Counted from the first letter of the stretch, positions 1 to 8,060 are shown. The stretch: DNA of 55,909 nucleotides from a virus (IMGVR_UViG_3300042898_004255:1-55909); one strand, 5' to 3'. Translations and numbers: made by a program. The notes: generated from the letters alone by a model not told the origin.

Positions 1-560
1 GCAAAATGTGCTGAGTAAAATCTAGCCGGAACGGGTTCAGTTAATGATTCAAAGTTTTCAATTGAAGCGGGTAGGAAAAAAACCGCACCTTCAGGTATGA
101 ATCTATCAAAATTCATTTTCCAAGGAACATTGGTACGACCACTTGGATCGTTTTCGGGGTCAAAAGAAGATATATAAGAAGTTATTAAAGGTTTTTCATG
201 TCCTTTATCTTGTAATTGTTTAAACATAGTAATACATTCAACATCCCAATCTTGGATAAATCTATGATGTGAATCTAATTGTAACGTGTATTGCTCATCG
301 TCATAAAGTTGTTGTAATTTATTTCTAGCCCAACAAGCACCTTCAGAAATACTATAATCAATATCAATAATTTTAAATCTTGGGTCAGATTTAAATTCAT
401 CTAAATTATCCCACTCGTCTTCTATTGAATGTTGCCACGAAATCGCGAAAATTAAATTTTCAGGATATTTAGCTTTTTCTAAACAATCTTTAATCGTTAA
501 AACTAATTGCGGGTCTCGGTATGACGCAATTTGAATAAATATTTTATCGTTATTTAACAT
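1..560 (-). CDS. Glycosyltransferase, GlcNAc-transferase-like (C-terminus cut by window edge)
   Basis: My translation of the minus strand from the ATG at 560 is open to the window edge. It starts MLNNDKIFIQIASYRDPQLV and contains the SYRDP motif, a SEGACWARN stretch, a QLDSHHRF stretch (DxD/DxH-like metal and nucleotide-sugar site) and a SGRTNVPWKM segment. This pattern is typical of the GlcNAc-type glycosyltransferase family (Pfam Glyco_transf_GlcNc, PF11397), which transfers a sugar from a UDP-sugar. The role in the phage is unknown; modification of host surface glycans or of a virion protein are both possible. The C-terminal part lies outside the window. The start is supported by a TATTTATA box 31 nt upstream. 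Confidence 0.8.
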   Translation of the reverse strand, partial: MLNNDKIFIQIASYRDPQLVLTIKDCLEKAKYPENLIFAISWQHSIEDEWDNLDEFKSDPRFKIIDIDYSISEGACWARNKLQQLYDDEQYTLQLDSHHRFIQDWDVECITMFKQLQDKGHEKPLITSYISSFDPENDPSGRTNVPWKMNFDRFIPEGAVFFLPASIENFESLTEPVPARFYSAHF

Positions 561-591
561 ATGTGATTTTAGAAAAAAATAAAACTTTTTT

Positions 592-599
592 TATAAATA
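592..599 (-). promoter_or_regulatory. TATTTATA box upstream of glycosyltransferase
   Basis: The minus strand reads CTATTTATAA here, 31 nt before the ATG at 560. It is one of the gene-oriented TATTTATA elements discussed in the findings as a candidate phage promoter core. Confidence 0.45.
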
Positions 600-642
600 G
601 TAAAGTCATATTTTTTTATTATATTGCAGAAAAAAAGAAAAT

Positions 643-987
643 ATGAAAACTAATTACCAACCAATCGTAGTAAAAAAATCAACACAAATGTTAGAAGTTT
701 TAGAAGAGTTGGATTTTTTTACCGAACATGAAATCAAAAATAAACAATACGTTTTTGATTATTTTTGTGACGTTTTTACGGAAAAATTTATTAATGGAGA
801 AATTAATGATAACGATATTAAAATCAACGAATATGAATTTCATAAATACTTAACGGAAATCATCTTAATTAGTACCTTACAATCTTTAAAAGAAAATAAT
901 CTTGTGGATTCAATTGAAGATGAAAATAATGAAGAAGTATTTTTTCTTACCGAGTTAGGAAAAAATACAGTTAGTAAAATTAAATAG
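643..987 (+). CDS. Hypothetical acidic protein
   Basis: A 114-residue acidic protein, predicted mostly helical, that I do not recognise. The C-terminal part (SLKENNLVDSIED...FFLTELGK) resembles the end of a winged-helix domain, with a helix followed by a short beta wing, but no family can be assigned. The start is the first ATG after an AT-rich, SD-less leader. It is convergent with the flavodoxin-like gene, leaving only a 1 nt gap. Confidence 0.6.
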   Translation: MKTNYQPIVVKKSTQMLEVLEELDFFTEHEIKNKQYVFDYFCDVFTEKFINGEINDNDIKINEYEFHKYLTEIILISTLQSLKENNLVDSIEDENNEEVFFLTELGKNTVSKIK

Positions 988-988
988 A

Positions 989-1747
989 TTACAACTCAAA
1001 AGTTTTCAAGAAATCCTTACCTGATTGTTTATAACTTTCTTTACTTTCATCGTTTGGATTTTTTGTAAATTGCCAATTCCAAGAGAGTTCGTCTTTAACG
1101 TCAAATCCAAAAAAAGACAAAACTTTTTTTTGTGTATCAACCACATTTTCACCATTCCAATTTTGACCAATGGCAATAATACCACAGGAAATATCTTTCA
1201 ATAGATTAGACTCACCTAACGTAGAATGTCTATTCTCTAACCATGTCAATCTTTCTATTAGATTTTGATATACCGCATTCATTTGTCCCCATCTTATTGA
1301 ACCAAAAAATAGAACAGTATCACTTTCAAATAAACTTTTACTTATTTTCCATAACTCATCGTCAGGATTATTGATATTTCTCCAACACCTATGTTGTCCA
1401 GTTGGGTTCTTTTCTTTATCGTCTAATGATGCTTTTTTAAGTCCACATTGATTTCCATCCATGTGAGAAACATTCGCCTCACAAGTATAAATTTTTAAAT
1501 CAGGAACTTCTATTAAAGTAACTTTATTTTTCCCAATAAAATCTTGGATGGCTTTAGCTAATTTTGTCGATTTTGGTTCTTCTTTTAATTCTTTTTCCGC
1601 CCATCCACCTCTATTTGAAGTTGTTAGTATTAAAATTTTTTTTCTTTTTTCTAAAAATTTTATAGTTTTAATTAATTTTTTGTAGTGAACATCATCTTTT
1701 TGTAATGTTAAGTCTATATCTTCAAATAAATGGGAAAGTTTCATCAT
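989..1747 (-). CDS. Flavodoxin-like fold protein (NADPH-dependent FMN reductase type)
   Basis: A 252-residue protein. Residues ~38-45 (ILILTTSN) form the first beta strand and phosphate-binding loop of a flavodoxin-like fold. DLKIYTCEAN (~84-93) and SDTVLFFGSIRWGQMNAVYQNLIERLTW (~142-170) match the FMN-binding and 'P-x-Y-x-G-x-(M/L)-K-N-x-(I/L)-D' region of NADPH-dependent FMN reductases and iron-sulfur flavoproteins. Three Cys in the middle (TCEAN, QCGLKK, HRCWRN) are unusual and could bind a metal. It starts MMKLSHLFED, similar to the MKLxxLFE leaders seen elsewhere in this window. It overlaps the upstream gene by 4 nt (ATGA), so the two are translationally coupled. The substrate is unknown. 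Confidence 0.7.
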   Translation of the reverse strand: MMKLSHLFEDIDLTLQKDDVHYKKLIKTIKFLEKRKKILILTTSNRGGWAEKELKEEPKSTKLAKAIQDFIGKNKVTLIEVPDLKIYTCEANVSHMDGNQCGLKKASLDDKEKNPTGQHRCWRNINNPDDELWKISKSLFESDTVLFFGSIRWGQMNAVYQNLIERLTWLENRHSTLGESNLLKDISCGIIAIGQNWNGENVVDTQKKVLSFFGFDVKDELSWNWQFTKNPNDESKESYKQSGKDFLKTFEL

Positions 1748-2064
1748 TTAAGTTTTTTTTCAACAACTTGATTTGACATTTTTTTATGTTCTTTAATTTT
1801 GTTTTTAAGTTGTTTTATAATGTTATGTGTATTATTTAAATTTTCTGATACTGTTTTTATTCTTGATTTAGATATTACTTTTAATCCTTCAGGCATGGAA
1901 TCATTAACTTTTCTAAGTTCCTTTATGGTCTCGACAAGTTGATTTTCAAATTCTTCAATCTTAAACTGTATTTTATTATAATCTTCTCTACGAATTTTTT
2001 TTGTGTCTTCGTAGAGAATTTCTTTTATTTTATTTAATATTAATTTTTCATTAATATTCTCCAT
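1744..2064 (-). CDS. Small coiled-coil protein with leader-like N-terminus
   Basis: The longest frame runs back to 2130, but I place the start at the ATG at 2064 because the extension is K/N/Q-rich and overlaps the upstream RHH gene. The 106-residue product begins MENINEKLILNKIKEILYED, a basic-hydrophobic amphipathic helix ending in an ILYE site. The rest is charged helix or coiled coil (KIQFKIEEFENQLVETIKEL; LNNTHNIIKQLKNKIKEHKK). No family recognised. It is coupled by ATGA to the flavodoxin-like gene. Confidence 0.55.
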   Translation of the reverse strand: MENINEKLILNKIKEILYEDTKKIRREDYNKIQFKIEEFENQLVETIKELRKVNDSMPEGLKVISKSRIKTVSENLNNTHNIIKQLKNKIKEHKKMSNQVVEKKLK

Positions 2065-2089
2065 AATATTATGTTTTTTACATTTTATT

Positions 2090-2329
2090 TTATACTGTAA
2101 ATTCTCTGTCTTCTGATTTTGATAATTCACCGTCTCTCCTCATACCATCTTTAATGTACGTTCTAATAAGTTTAGATACGGTCATTTTTTTATGTTCAGC
2201 AACTTTTTCAATCTCTCTAAAATACGCAGGAACGACTCTAAAAGATAACATTCTAACTAATTGTTTTGATTTATGAACAGGAGGATTAAACTCAGTTTCT
2301 TTCATATTTTGTTGTGGGGATAATTTCAT
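2090..2329 (-). CDS. Ribbon-helix-helix (CopG/Arc-like) DNA-binding protein
   Basis: A 79-residue protein. Residues ~28-65 (MLSFRVVPAYFREIEKVAEHKKMTV, then SKLIRTYIKDGM) show the RHH pattern: a short beta strand (SFRVV), helix A (YFREIEKVAEH), a turn (KKMTV) and helix B (SKLIRTYIKDGM). Such proteins bind operators as dimers, so a small phage repressor is likely. A TATTTATA box lies 17 nt upstream on the minus strand and a divergent host-type promoter lies just beyond it, so this regulator could act on that shared region. Confidence 0.72.
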   Translation of the reverse strand: MKLSPQQNMKETEFNPPVHKSKQLVRMLSFRVVPAYFREIEKVAEHKKMTVSKLIRTYIKDGMRRDGELSKSEDREFTV

Positions 2330-2346
2330 AATTTGATTATTTTTAT

Positions 2347-2354
2347 TATAAATA
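2347..2354 (-). promoter_or_regulatory. TATTTATA box for the RHH gene
   Basis: TATAAATA on the + strand reads TATTTATA toward the RHH gene and ends 17 nt before its ATG. It abuts the -33 element of the divergent promoter. Confidence 0.45.
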
Positions 2355-2386
2355 TTTGTTATTGAAGAAATATTTCAGTATATTTG
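2355..2386 (+). promoter_or_regulatory. Bacteroidota-type promoter for the 2404 gene
   Basis: TTTG at 2355-2358, an exact 20 nt spacer, then TATATTTG at 2379-2386. This matches the Bacteroidota primary-sigma consensus TTTG / TAnnTTTG. A start about 6-7 nt downstream would leave a leader of about 10 nt before the ATG at 2404. It suggests host-polymerase (early) transcription. Confidence 0.7.
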
Positions 2387-2403
2387 AAATATAAAAAAAA
2401 ATC

Positions 2404-2760
2404 ATGCTAAAAGAAACATCAATTGTAGATCCAGTAGAATACTGTGAAAAAAAATACCCAGAAACTACGTCTGAGTTTAAAAAAATAATGCAAGACCAAT
2501 ATTTGTTGTTTTGTAAAAAACAAATGAATTACGGTCCAGATAATTTATCAGCGGGAACGAGATTGGAAACAAAAGAAGAAGTTAAATTTTCTTTAACAGG
2601 TTTGTTTTTTAGAATGAATGATAAAGTACAAAGATTAAAACAATTGGTAGTTTTAGGTACCGAAGACTCTGTAGATGAACCAATTGAAGATACTTACCAA
2701 GATTTAAGTGTTTACGGTATCATTGCACAAATTATTAAAAAACAAAAATGGGGTAAATAA
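2404..2760 (+). CDS. DUF1599 / Nmad1-like protein
   Basis: A 118-residue protein. The segment KKIMQDQYLLFCKKQMNYG...FRMNDKVQRLKQLV...VDEPIEDTYQDLSVYGIIAQII has the pattern of DUF1599 (also called nucleotide modification associated domain 1): a Y/F-x-K-x-xYG helix, R-x-x-DK-x-x-RL, then an acidic EP-x-EDT-x-DL-x-x-Y helix. Family members occur in phage genomes and have been linked by comparative genomics to DNA base modification; their biochemistry is not settled as far as I know. It has its own host-type promoter, suggesting early expression. Confidence 0.65.
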   Translation: MLKETSIVDPVEYCEKKYPETTSEFKKIMQDQYLLFCKKQMNYGPDNLSAGTRLETKEEVKFSLTGLFFRMNDKVQRLKQLVVLGTEDSVDEPIEDTYQDLSVYGIIAQIIKKQKWGK

Positions 2761-2784
2761 TCGTTTAAAAAAAATTAATTAAAA

Positions 2785-2792
2785 TATTTATA
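2785..2792 (+). promoter_or_regulatory. TATTTATA box that argues for the 2813 start
   Basis: AAAATATTTATATGG: the box overlaps the first ATG (2792) but lies 20 nt before the next in-frame ATG (2813), a spacing like that at other genes here. Confidence 0.4.
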
Positions 2793-2812
2793 TGGAAAGA
2801 ACAACGAACTTT

Positions 2813-3184
2813 ATGAAGAACAATTTAAAAAATCCTACGTTTCTTTTATTCTTAGATTCAATAAATTCAACTATTTTATCTAACATTAAAACAGAGACTT
2901 ATTTTTCTTTAAATAAAGAAAAGAAAATAACTTTTCAGTACTTAACTTTAAAAGTTATTTTACAAACTATTAAAGTTAGAGCAAAATTAACAGACAAAGA
3001 ATTGTATGAATTTGTAGAAGTTCTTTTAGATAAAAATGAGGAGTCTGAAAACTTTGAATTGGCGGGAATACTAGTAGATATTTTAAAAGATTTTCAGACA
3101 TTAAATAATATGTTAAAAGATTACTATAAACCTAAAAGAACAATTAAAGTTGATAAAAAAAATACAGATGAACTAGAACAATAG
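2813..3184 (+). CDS. Hypothetical helical protein
   Basis: A 123-residue product if it starts at the ATG at 2813 (MKNNLKNPTFLLFLDS); an ATG at 2792 would add 7 residues but coincides with the upstream TATTTATA box. Predicted all-helical, charged, with no recognised domain. The last ~25 nt of the gene form half of a long hairpin that acts as terminator for the convergent minus-strand gene. Confidence 0.6.
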   Translation: MKNNLKNPTFLLFLDSINSTILSNIKTETYFSLNKEKKITFQYLTLKVILQTIKVRAKLTDKELYEFVEVLLDKNEESENFELAGILVDILKDFQTLNNMLKDYYKPKRTIKVDKKNTDELEQ

Positions 3185-3196
3185 TTCATCTGTATT
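3155..3196 (-). terminator. Intrinsic terminator inside the 3' end of a convergent gene
   Basis: A perfect 15 bp inverted repeat (3161-3175 with 3182-3196, 6 nt loop) is followed on the minus strand by a U tract (positions 3162-3155). It terminates the 3198-4536 minus-strand operon. One arm and the loop lie within the coding end of the + strand gene. Confidence 0.8.
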
Positions 3197-3197
3197 C

Positions 3198-3407
3198 CTA
3201 TACAATCTCAGCAATAGGTATTAAAGTTAAGAACAAATAAAACTTTTCTTCATTACTATTATGTTTTAAGACCATATCACAATCCCAATAACTTTTTAAC
3301 GAATCAATAAATTCTTCTTTCATTTGACTTTCTTTTATTCTCTTACGTACATAATATACGTTTCCTTGATAGTTTATTAGTTCTTTACAGTTTATCATCA
3401 TTCGCAT
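3198..3407 (-). CDS. Small hypothetical protein
   Basis: A 69-residue protein (MRMMINCKELINYQG...), rich in K/Y, with a hydrophobic C-terminal strand YLFLTLIPIAEIV. It overlaps the end of the nuclease gene by 10 nt, so it is probably the last gene of that operon. In-frame ATGs at 3407, 3401 and 3398 are all possible starts. No family recognised. Confidence 0.5.
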   Translation of the reverse strand: MRMMINCKELINYQGNVYYVRKRIKESQMKEEFIDSLKSYWDCDMVLKHNSNEEKFYLFLTLIPIAEIV

Positions 3408-3985
3408 TTAATTTCACAGTCATACCATTTTATTATTTGTTTTTCATTTGTAAAAAAAAAACATCTATTTTTTTGTGTTCTTTCAAAAAATATTTGTTTA
3501 ATAAAAGCCGAAGGAACAGTAGCACCTGTCGATAATTTCGCACTATTCTGATCGAATATCACCTTAATTTTTACAGTTAAAGGTTCTTTATTGTCCCATA
3601 CTCTTTCTCGTTCTTCAAGTAATCTCCACTCTCCTCTATTTAGATATTGGTTCTGTAAAACACAATTTAAAAATGAATACGTTTCTTTTAAGTTACTTAT
3701 ATTGTCCGAAAAAGAACCAGCGGGAACTAAATGTCCTTTATCGTAAATGTTATTGTGGTAATCTAAATTATTAGATGTATGGACACCTTTTTCTAAATAA
3801 AAATTTAAGTTTTTACCCCTAACTCTTGATTGTCTATTTGTTGAACGATATGTTATTTCTAAAGGTTGTTCTAATTTCTGTGAATATAACACAGAATAGA
3901 TTGTTTTTTTAATAAAAACAGTATCGTTTTGACCATTAAGTATTATGGGTATAAATAAAATAAAAAACAATATTCTTTTTTTCAT
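3398..3985 (-). CDS. Secreted DNA/RNA non-specific endonuclease (NUC1-like)
   Basis: A 195-residue protein with a signal peptide (MKKRILFFILFIPIILNGQ), so export is expected. Residues ~82-92 contain DKGHLVPAGSF, the beta-beta-alpha metal nuclease motif (DRGH family; His is the general base). It is followed by NLKETYSFLNCVLQNQYLNRGEWRLLEE, giving the conserved N...N-x-x-x-N-x-x-x-W-x-x-LE pattern with the Mg-binding Asn. The family cleaves DNA and RNA without sequence specificity. A phage-encoded exported nuclease might degrade nucleic acid in the periplasm or outside the cell, limit superinfection, or help release progeny. It is coupled by ATGA to the NTPase gene upstream. Confidence 0.85.
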   Translation of the reverse strand: MKKRILFFILFIPIILNGQNDTVFIKKTIYSVLYSQKLEQPLEITYRSTNRQSRVRGKNLNFYLEKGVHTSNNLDYHNNIYDKGHLVPAGSFSDNISNLKETYSFLNCVLQNQYLNRGEWRLLEERERVWDNKEPLTVKIKVIFDQNSAKLSTGATVPSAFIKQIFFERTQKNRCFFFTNEKQIIKWYDCEIKCE

Positions 3986-4536
3986 AAATTATTTTTTTTA
4001 ATATAATTAAATATATTTTTTGTTGTGTCAGATTCTAATTTAAACTCAATAAATGGTATATCATTTGTTTCTAACTTATTTTTAATTTGTTTATCTATCT
4101 CTTTCGCTTCATATATATTCTGAAATCTTCCATTTTCATTATATGTTTTATCGTCTCTTAATAACAAGATATTTAAACTATTATATTTTTTAAATAGTGA
4201 TAAAATAAAATCATCAAAAGAATCATCATAAAAAGATGATGGATAAGATGGTTGAATATCATAAAATTGTTTATAAATAATCCCTAGAATAATTGGGGAA
4301 TCAACAATAATGTATTTTACTTTATTATATAATCTACTAATATTTCTATGTTGATTACCAGTAATATAAAATTGGTCTTTTATTGCAGAATAATTTTCTT
4401 CCCACGCAACAATTTTTGGGAATTCAAATGTTAATTCTACATCCATGTGTTCTTTTTTCATTTCAGTGAATAAACCAGAAGATGTGGTGGATTTACCGAT
4501 TCCAGGACCACCAAAAAAATTTATAATTAAACTCAT
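3982..4536 (-). CDS. Phage P-loop NTPase (AAA_28-like)
   Basis: A 184-residue protein with an N-terminal Walker A motif FFGGPGIGKST (residues ~7-17) and an IVDSPIILG strand (~77-85) as Walker B-like. RDDKTYNENGRFQN (~126-139) resembles the lid of kinase-type NTPases. It resembles small phage ATPases annotated as AAA or kinase-like proteins. Function unknown; a nucleotide or nucleic-acid kinase is possible. It is the first gene of the minus operon ending at 3198. A TACTTTTG -7-like element lies just upstream at 4547-4554 (minus), with only a weak -33. Confidence 0.7.
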   Translation of the reverse strand: MSLIINFFGGPGIGKSTTSSGLFTEMKKEHMDVELTFEFPKIVAWEENYSAIKDQFYITGNQHRNISRLYNKVKYIIVDSPIILGIIYKQFYDIQPSYPSSFYDDSFDDFILSLFKKYNSLNILLLRDDKTYNENGRFQNIYEAKEIDKQIKNKLETNDIPFIEFKLESDTTKNIFNYIKKNNL

Positions 4537-4607
4537 TTTTTTTTGACAAAAGTAAGATTTTTTTTATAATTTATCAATCTTTTTATTTTTATTTCTTGAT
4601 TTAAAAG

Positions 4608-4615
4608 TATTTATA
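4608..4615 (+). promoter_or_regulatory. TATTTATA box for the 4632 gene
   Basis: GTATTTATATT ends 16 nt before the ATG at 4632. Confidence 0.45.
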
Positions 4616-4631
4616 TTAAGAAATAAATTAT

Positions 4632-4940
4632 ATGGAAATAGATTCTTTGTATACGGTAATTATAACAACAATAACTATTTTAGGGTCCGCCAGTGCTTGG
4701 AGGTTTTATGAAAAAAAGGCATTGATGAAAGAACGATCAGAAAATTTTATGAAGGATGATTGTAGGGAAAGAATATCTAAATTAGAAATTTTGTTAGAAA
4801 AATCATCTTCTGAAAAAAACGACATGAGGGATAAAATTTTGGATCTAACCAGAGAAGTAGCAGAACTTAGAGTTAAAGTTGAATTTTTGGAAGATAAAAA
4901 TAAAGAATTAATTAAGAAAACAGGAAACCCACATTTATAA
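4632..4940 (+). CDS. Membrane-anchored coiled-coil protein (spanin/holin-accessory candidate)
   Basis: A 102-residue protein with an N-terminal membrane helix (~7-24, YTVIITTITILGSASAWRFY) followed by a long heptad-rich coiled coil (~45-95, ISKLEILLEKSSSEKNDMRDK...REVAELRVKVEFLEDKNKEL). This N-in topology with a periplasmic coiled coil is that of inner-membrane spanins. The endolysin gene lies about 0.6 kb downstream on the same strand, which supports a lysis role, but no outer-membrane partner was seen. The function is therefore inferred. Confidence 0.6.
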   Translation: MEIDSLYTVIITTITILGSASAWRFYEKKALMKERSENFMKDDCRERISKLEILLEKSSSEKNDMRDKILDLTREVAELRVKVEFLEDKNKELIKKTGNPHL

Positions 4941-4947
4941 AAATAAA

Positions 4948-5514
4948 TTAAAAAGTTTTACAAAAAGAATCGAATACTTTGATTATTTCATTTAATGAAT
5001 CATAAGTAAAACATTCAGAATAACCGTGAAAATTTTCAAGTATAGGTCTAAATTTTTTTACACCTATATTTTTTTTTAATTTATTTTTTATTTTTTCTTC
5101 TATTGATTCTGCGTTTTTAGAATCTATCCTTCTTAAAATAGTTTGTAAAACATATCCCTCGTACCCATATTCTTTACTGAATCGACGAAAGATAAATTTT
5201 TTAGAAGTAATACCTACTTTTATAAAAACATCACCAGTCTTCTCTTCTTTCATTACAATCAAATAAAGACATTTTGGTAATTCTTTAATTATTCTTTCTT
5301 TTTTATCTTTATGTTTTGATAATTTTTTTAAAACATACGTTTTTGCATCTTCAAGTTTATTAAATTCTTTTACGTCTCTATATTTGTTCGGAAAGTATTT
5401 TTTAAATCTAGGTGAATATATTATTTTACCACTATCAACAACAATAACTTTTTTACTCGATACTATTTTCTCGTAAAAAGAATAAAATCCTAATTTAAAT
5501 AATGGTTCATTCAT
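4948..5514 (-). CDS. T5orf172 / MUG113-type GIY-YIG-like protein
   Basis: A 188-residue protein. The C-terminal half contains CLYLIVMKEEKTGDVFIKVGITSKKFIFRRF, then YEGYVLQTI..., AESIEEKIKNKL and YSECFTYDSLNEI. This matches the T5orf172 domain, a GIY-YIG-related nuclease fold with a beta-strand YLI, KVGITS, an R and a helix E. The N-terminal ~90 residues are not recognised. The domain is common in phages; the activity is not well established. It lies between two lysis-type genes on the other strand. Confidence 0.72.
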   Translation of the reverse strand: MNEPLFKLGFYSFYEKIVSSKKVIVVDSGKIIYSPRFKKYFPNKYRDVKEFNKLEDAKTYVLKKLSKHKDKKERIIKELPKCLYLIVMKEEKTGDVFIKVGITSKKFIFRRFSKEYGYEGYVLQTILRRIDSKNAESIEEKIKNKLKKNIGVKKFRPILENFHGYSECFTYDSLNEIIKVFDSFCKTF

Positions 5515-5563
5515 TTTTTATTGTTTTATTTATATATATTCATCTTTTTTCTTTTAACAAAAA

Positions 5564-5571
5564 TATTTATA
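5564..5571 (+). promoter_or_regulatory. TATTTATA box for the endolysin gene
   Basis: Part of a palindromic TATTTATAAATA, ending 10 nt before the endolysin ATG at 5582. Confidence 0.5.
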
Positions 5572-5581
5572 AATAAAAAAG

Positions 5582-6394
5582 ATGAATTTAAAGATTGGTT
5601 CAACTGGTGATAATGTAAAAAAATTACAAGTAAAATTACTTTTAAACCCTGACGGTGATTTTGGTATTATAACTGAAACTGCGGTTAAAAAATGGCAAAA
5701 AGAAAATGCTTTAAATCCTGATGGAATAGTGTCAGAAATTGTTTGGAATAAAATGTTCAATATTGTTGTTGAACAAAAATCAACAGGGTCATTAAATTTA
5801 GATAAATTAAAAGGACATGTCCCTATTTCAGTTTTAAATCAAATACCAAATACTATCACAAGTTTTGGTATAAATACACCACTAAGACTTGCACATTTTT
5901 TGGCACAATGTGCACATGAAAGTGGAGGATTTAAATTGGTGCAAGAGAATTTAAATTATAGTGCGAATGGTCTTATGGAAATTTTTGGTAAGTATTTTCC
6001 AACAAAACAACTAGCAGAACAATATCAAAGAAAACCTGTTTTAATAGCATCTAAAGTATATGGTAATAGAATGGGGAACGGTGATGAAAAAACAAAAGAA
6101 GGTTTTAAATTTAGAGGACGTGGGTATATTCAATTAACAGGAAAACAAAACTATACCGCATTCGGAAAATCGATTAATGAGGATATTGTTAGTAACCCAG
6201 ATAAAGTTGCAACACATTACCCCTTATTATCTGCAGCGTGGTTTTTTACCAAAAATGGATTACACAAAATTGCAGATAAAGGAGCAACCAACGCAATTGT
6301 CACACAAATATCGAAAAGAGTAAATGGTGGAACAATAGGTCTAGAAGATAGAATAAAATATTTTAAAAAATTTTATGAGTTATTAAAACCATAG
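5582..6394 (+). CDS. Endolysin: peptidoglycan-binding domain plus GH19 lysozyme/chitinase
   Basis: A 270-residue protein. Residues ~3-58 (IGSTGDNVKKLQVKL...DGDFGIITETAVKKWQ) form a PG_binding_1 domain. Residues ~80-270 form a glycoside hydrolase 19 domain with AHFLAQCAHESGGF (the catalytic Glu is in HESGGF), a KFRGRGYIQLTGKQNY segment (the classic GRGYIQLTG motif of GH19) and the terminal KRVNGGTIGLEDRIKYF. It cleaves the glycan backbone of peptidoglycan at the end of infection. There is no signal peptide, so it needs a holin; candidates lie at 28.1-28.6 kb. The start is supported by the box 10 nt upstream. Confidence 0.93.
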   Translation: MNLKIGSTGDNVKKLQVKLLLNPDGDFGIITETAVKKWQKENALNPDGIVSEIVWNKMFNIVVEQKSTGSLNLDKLKGHVPISVLNQIPNTITSFGINTPLRLAHFLAQCAHESGGFKLVQENLNYSANGLMEIFGKYFPTKQLAEQYQRKPVLIASKVYGNRMGNGDEKTKEGFKFRGRGYIQLTGKQNYTAFGKSINEDIVSNPDKVATHYPLLSAAWFFTKNGLHKIADKGATNAIVTQISKRVNGGTIGLEDRIKYFKKFYELLKP

Positions 6395-6396
6395 GA

Positions 6397-8046
6397 TTAA
6401 TACCTAACCCTACGGTTTGATTCTTCAATATCACCAACATCAGGTGATACGTCTTTATTTAAAGCAGTAAAAAATTTAGCTTGTACAATTTGTTCTTCTT
6501 CTTGTTGATGATCTTCTAAAAATTTTAACCAAGAACGTTCTGTTAAAAAATAACCTTTGTTGTTAATAGGGTCCTTTATACAATAAAATTTATTATTATC
6601 TATAGTTGATTGAAAGAATAATACAGAATATTTTTTATTTAATAAAGTATTAGTTGCATCATCTTTAACTTTATAACTCATTAAAGGTTTACGAGAATTA
6701 AGTGAATATACTGGTTCATATATTACACCATTTTTTTCATACCATTCAGATTTAGTAACATCCGCTATTCCGTATAATTTTTTAGTTTTTTTATCCATTA
6801 ATATAACTATGTCTGAATTTTTTACATTAGTATGTGCAACTGTAGTGTCAAATCTAATCATGAAAATACGTTTCATCATATATGATATACCACCATGACC
6901 TAATACGCCAATTTTTCTATCTAAATTATTAAAATGAGATTTTTCTTTTTTTATTTCTTCGAATAACTCGTAAGTTTCAAATCTAAGGAAAAGATTTTCT
7001 AAAGTTGTTGTATTTATGTATAACGATTTTAATTCATCATTCATTGAACGCCATGATTCGGGTTTTTTTAAATATCCACCAGCGTTAATGAACCCCTCTT
7101 TAATGTGATTTGGTTCTTTTCTAAATTCATATGGTCCTGGGTCTTCATTAACTCGTCCAACTCTAGTAGAGTCAATTAATTCTTCATTAGTAAATTCTTT
7201 TTCAACTATTAAATCTTTATGTTGTGCAATTTTTGGATAATTTTTAATTACATTTTCCCAACTATTAATAGTTTTATTTGTTAGTGATGTTAAAACATAT
7301 CTATAATTTTCGTCATATATTCCTTTAGTGTTAAATTGTAAAGCACCCATGAAATATTCATCAGTATTTTCATCTTTAGATTCGTCAATTACAAAATAAA
7401 AACTTTTACCATCACTTCTATAATTTGACCACAAATTACTACCTGGAAGTGGATGTGTTACACACCAAAAACCACCATCTTTACCTGTTTGTTTTTTATA
7501 AATTTTTTCTCTATAATAATGTCCGAATTTAACAGATTCCATCATATCTGGTATTTTATAAACTCTGAAATCGCCCTCATCAATAATTTTAAATTTATCA
7601 CCATACCAAAGGTCTCTTCCCAATTGTATTATATTTTCTTTTGGTTTTAGTGTATATAAATCGCCACGTCTGATATTTTCATTTTCATCCAAAATAGGTG
7701 GATGGTATTGATTTACTAAAAAATTTATTTGTTGAAATGTGTACTTTGTTATATCTTTTAAATTTGATTCATCAAAATTTTCAAAACCTAATGTTCCGTC
7801 AAATCTAGCTAAAAAACTATTAACATTTCCCTGATTTGGGTTTAAATTATCTTTAAAAGCACTATATCTATCATAAATTTGTTCAACGTTTTCCTCAGTC
7901 AAGTTAGGTTCTTCATTTCTCCATTTTTCAAGTAATGAATTAAGTAAAGGTCTACTTATTTTTGCTTCAGATAAAAATTTTCTAACACTAATTCTTTTTA
8001 TTAATTTCTTTAATTGGTTTTCTGTTATTACTATTTGTTTCCTCAC
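6397..8046 (-). CDS. Leader-bearing large protein, candidate head-packaged effector
   Basis: A 549-residue protein beginning MRKQIVITENQLKKLIKR...FLSEAKIS, the shared leader with a possible cleavage site FLSE|A. No family recognised. The central part (~190-260: GGFWCVTHPLPGSNLW, YRSDGKSFYFVIDESKDENTDEYFMGALQ) is clearly similar to part of the protein at 51360-52415 (CIKYTH...FCIGNPSPVSNMY, YRTRDGAKFYFILD...DPLHMVVLQ), so both share a domain with conserved H/C, P-x-P/S-x-SN, YR-x-DG-x-FYF-x-x-D residues. The C-terminal half contains IVILMDKKTKKLYGIADVTK. It is convergent with the endolysin gene. Confidence 0.6.
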   Translation of the reverse strand: MRKQIVITENQLKKLIKRISVRKFLSEAKISRPLLNSLLEKWRNEEPNLTEENVEQIYDRYSAFKDNLNPNQGNVNSFLARFDGTLGFENFDESNLKDITKYTFQQINFLVNQYHPPILDENENIRRGDLYTLKPKENIIQLGRDLWYGDKFKIIDEGDFRVYKIPDMMESVKFGHYYREKIYKKQTGKDGGFWCVTHPLPGSNLWSNYRSDGKSFYFVIDESKDENTDEYFMGALQFNTKGIYDENYRYVLTSLTNKTINSWENVIKNYPKIAQHKDLIVEKEFTNEELIDSTRVGRVNEDPGPYEFRKEPNHIKEGFINAGGYLKKPESWRSMNDELKSLYINTTTLENLFLRFETYELFEEIKKEKSHFNNLDRKIGVLGHGGISYMMKRIFMIRFDTTVAHTNVKNSDIVILMDKKTKKLYGIADVTKSEWYEKNGVIYEPVYSLNSRKPLMSYKVKDDATNTLLNKKYSVLFFQSTIDNNKFYCIKDPINNKGYFLTERSWLKFLEDHQQEEEQIVQAKFFTALNKDVSPDVGDIEESNRRVRY

Positions 8047-8060
8047 TTCTTATTTTATTT

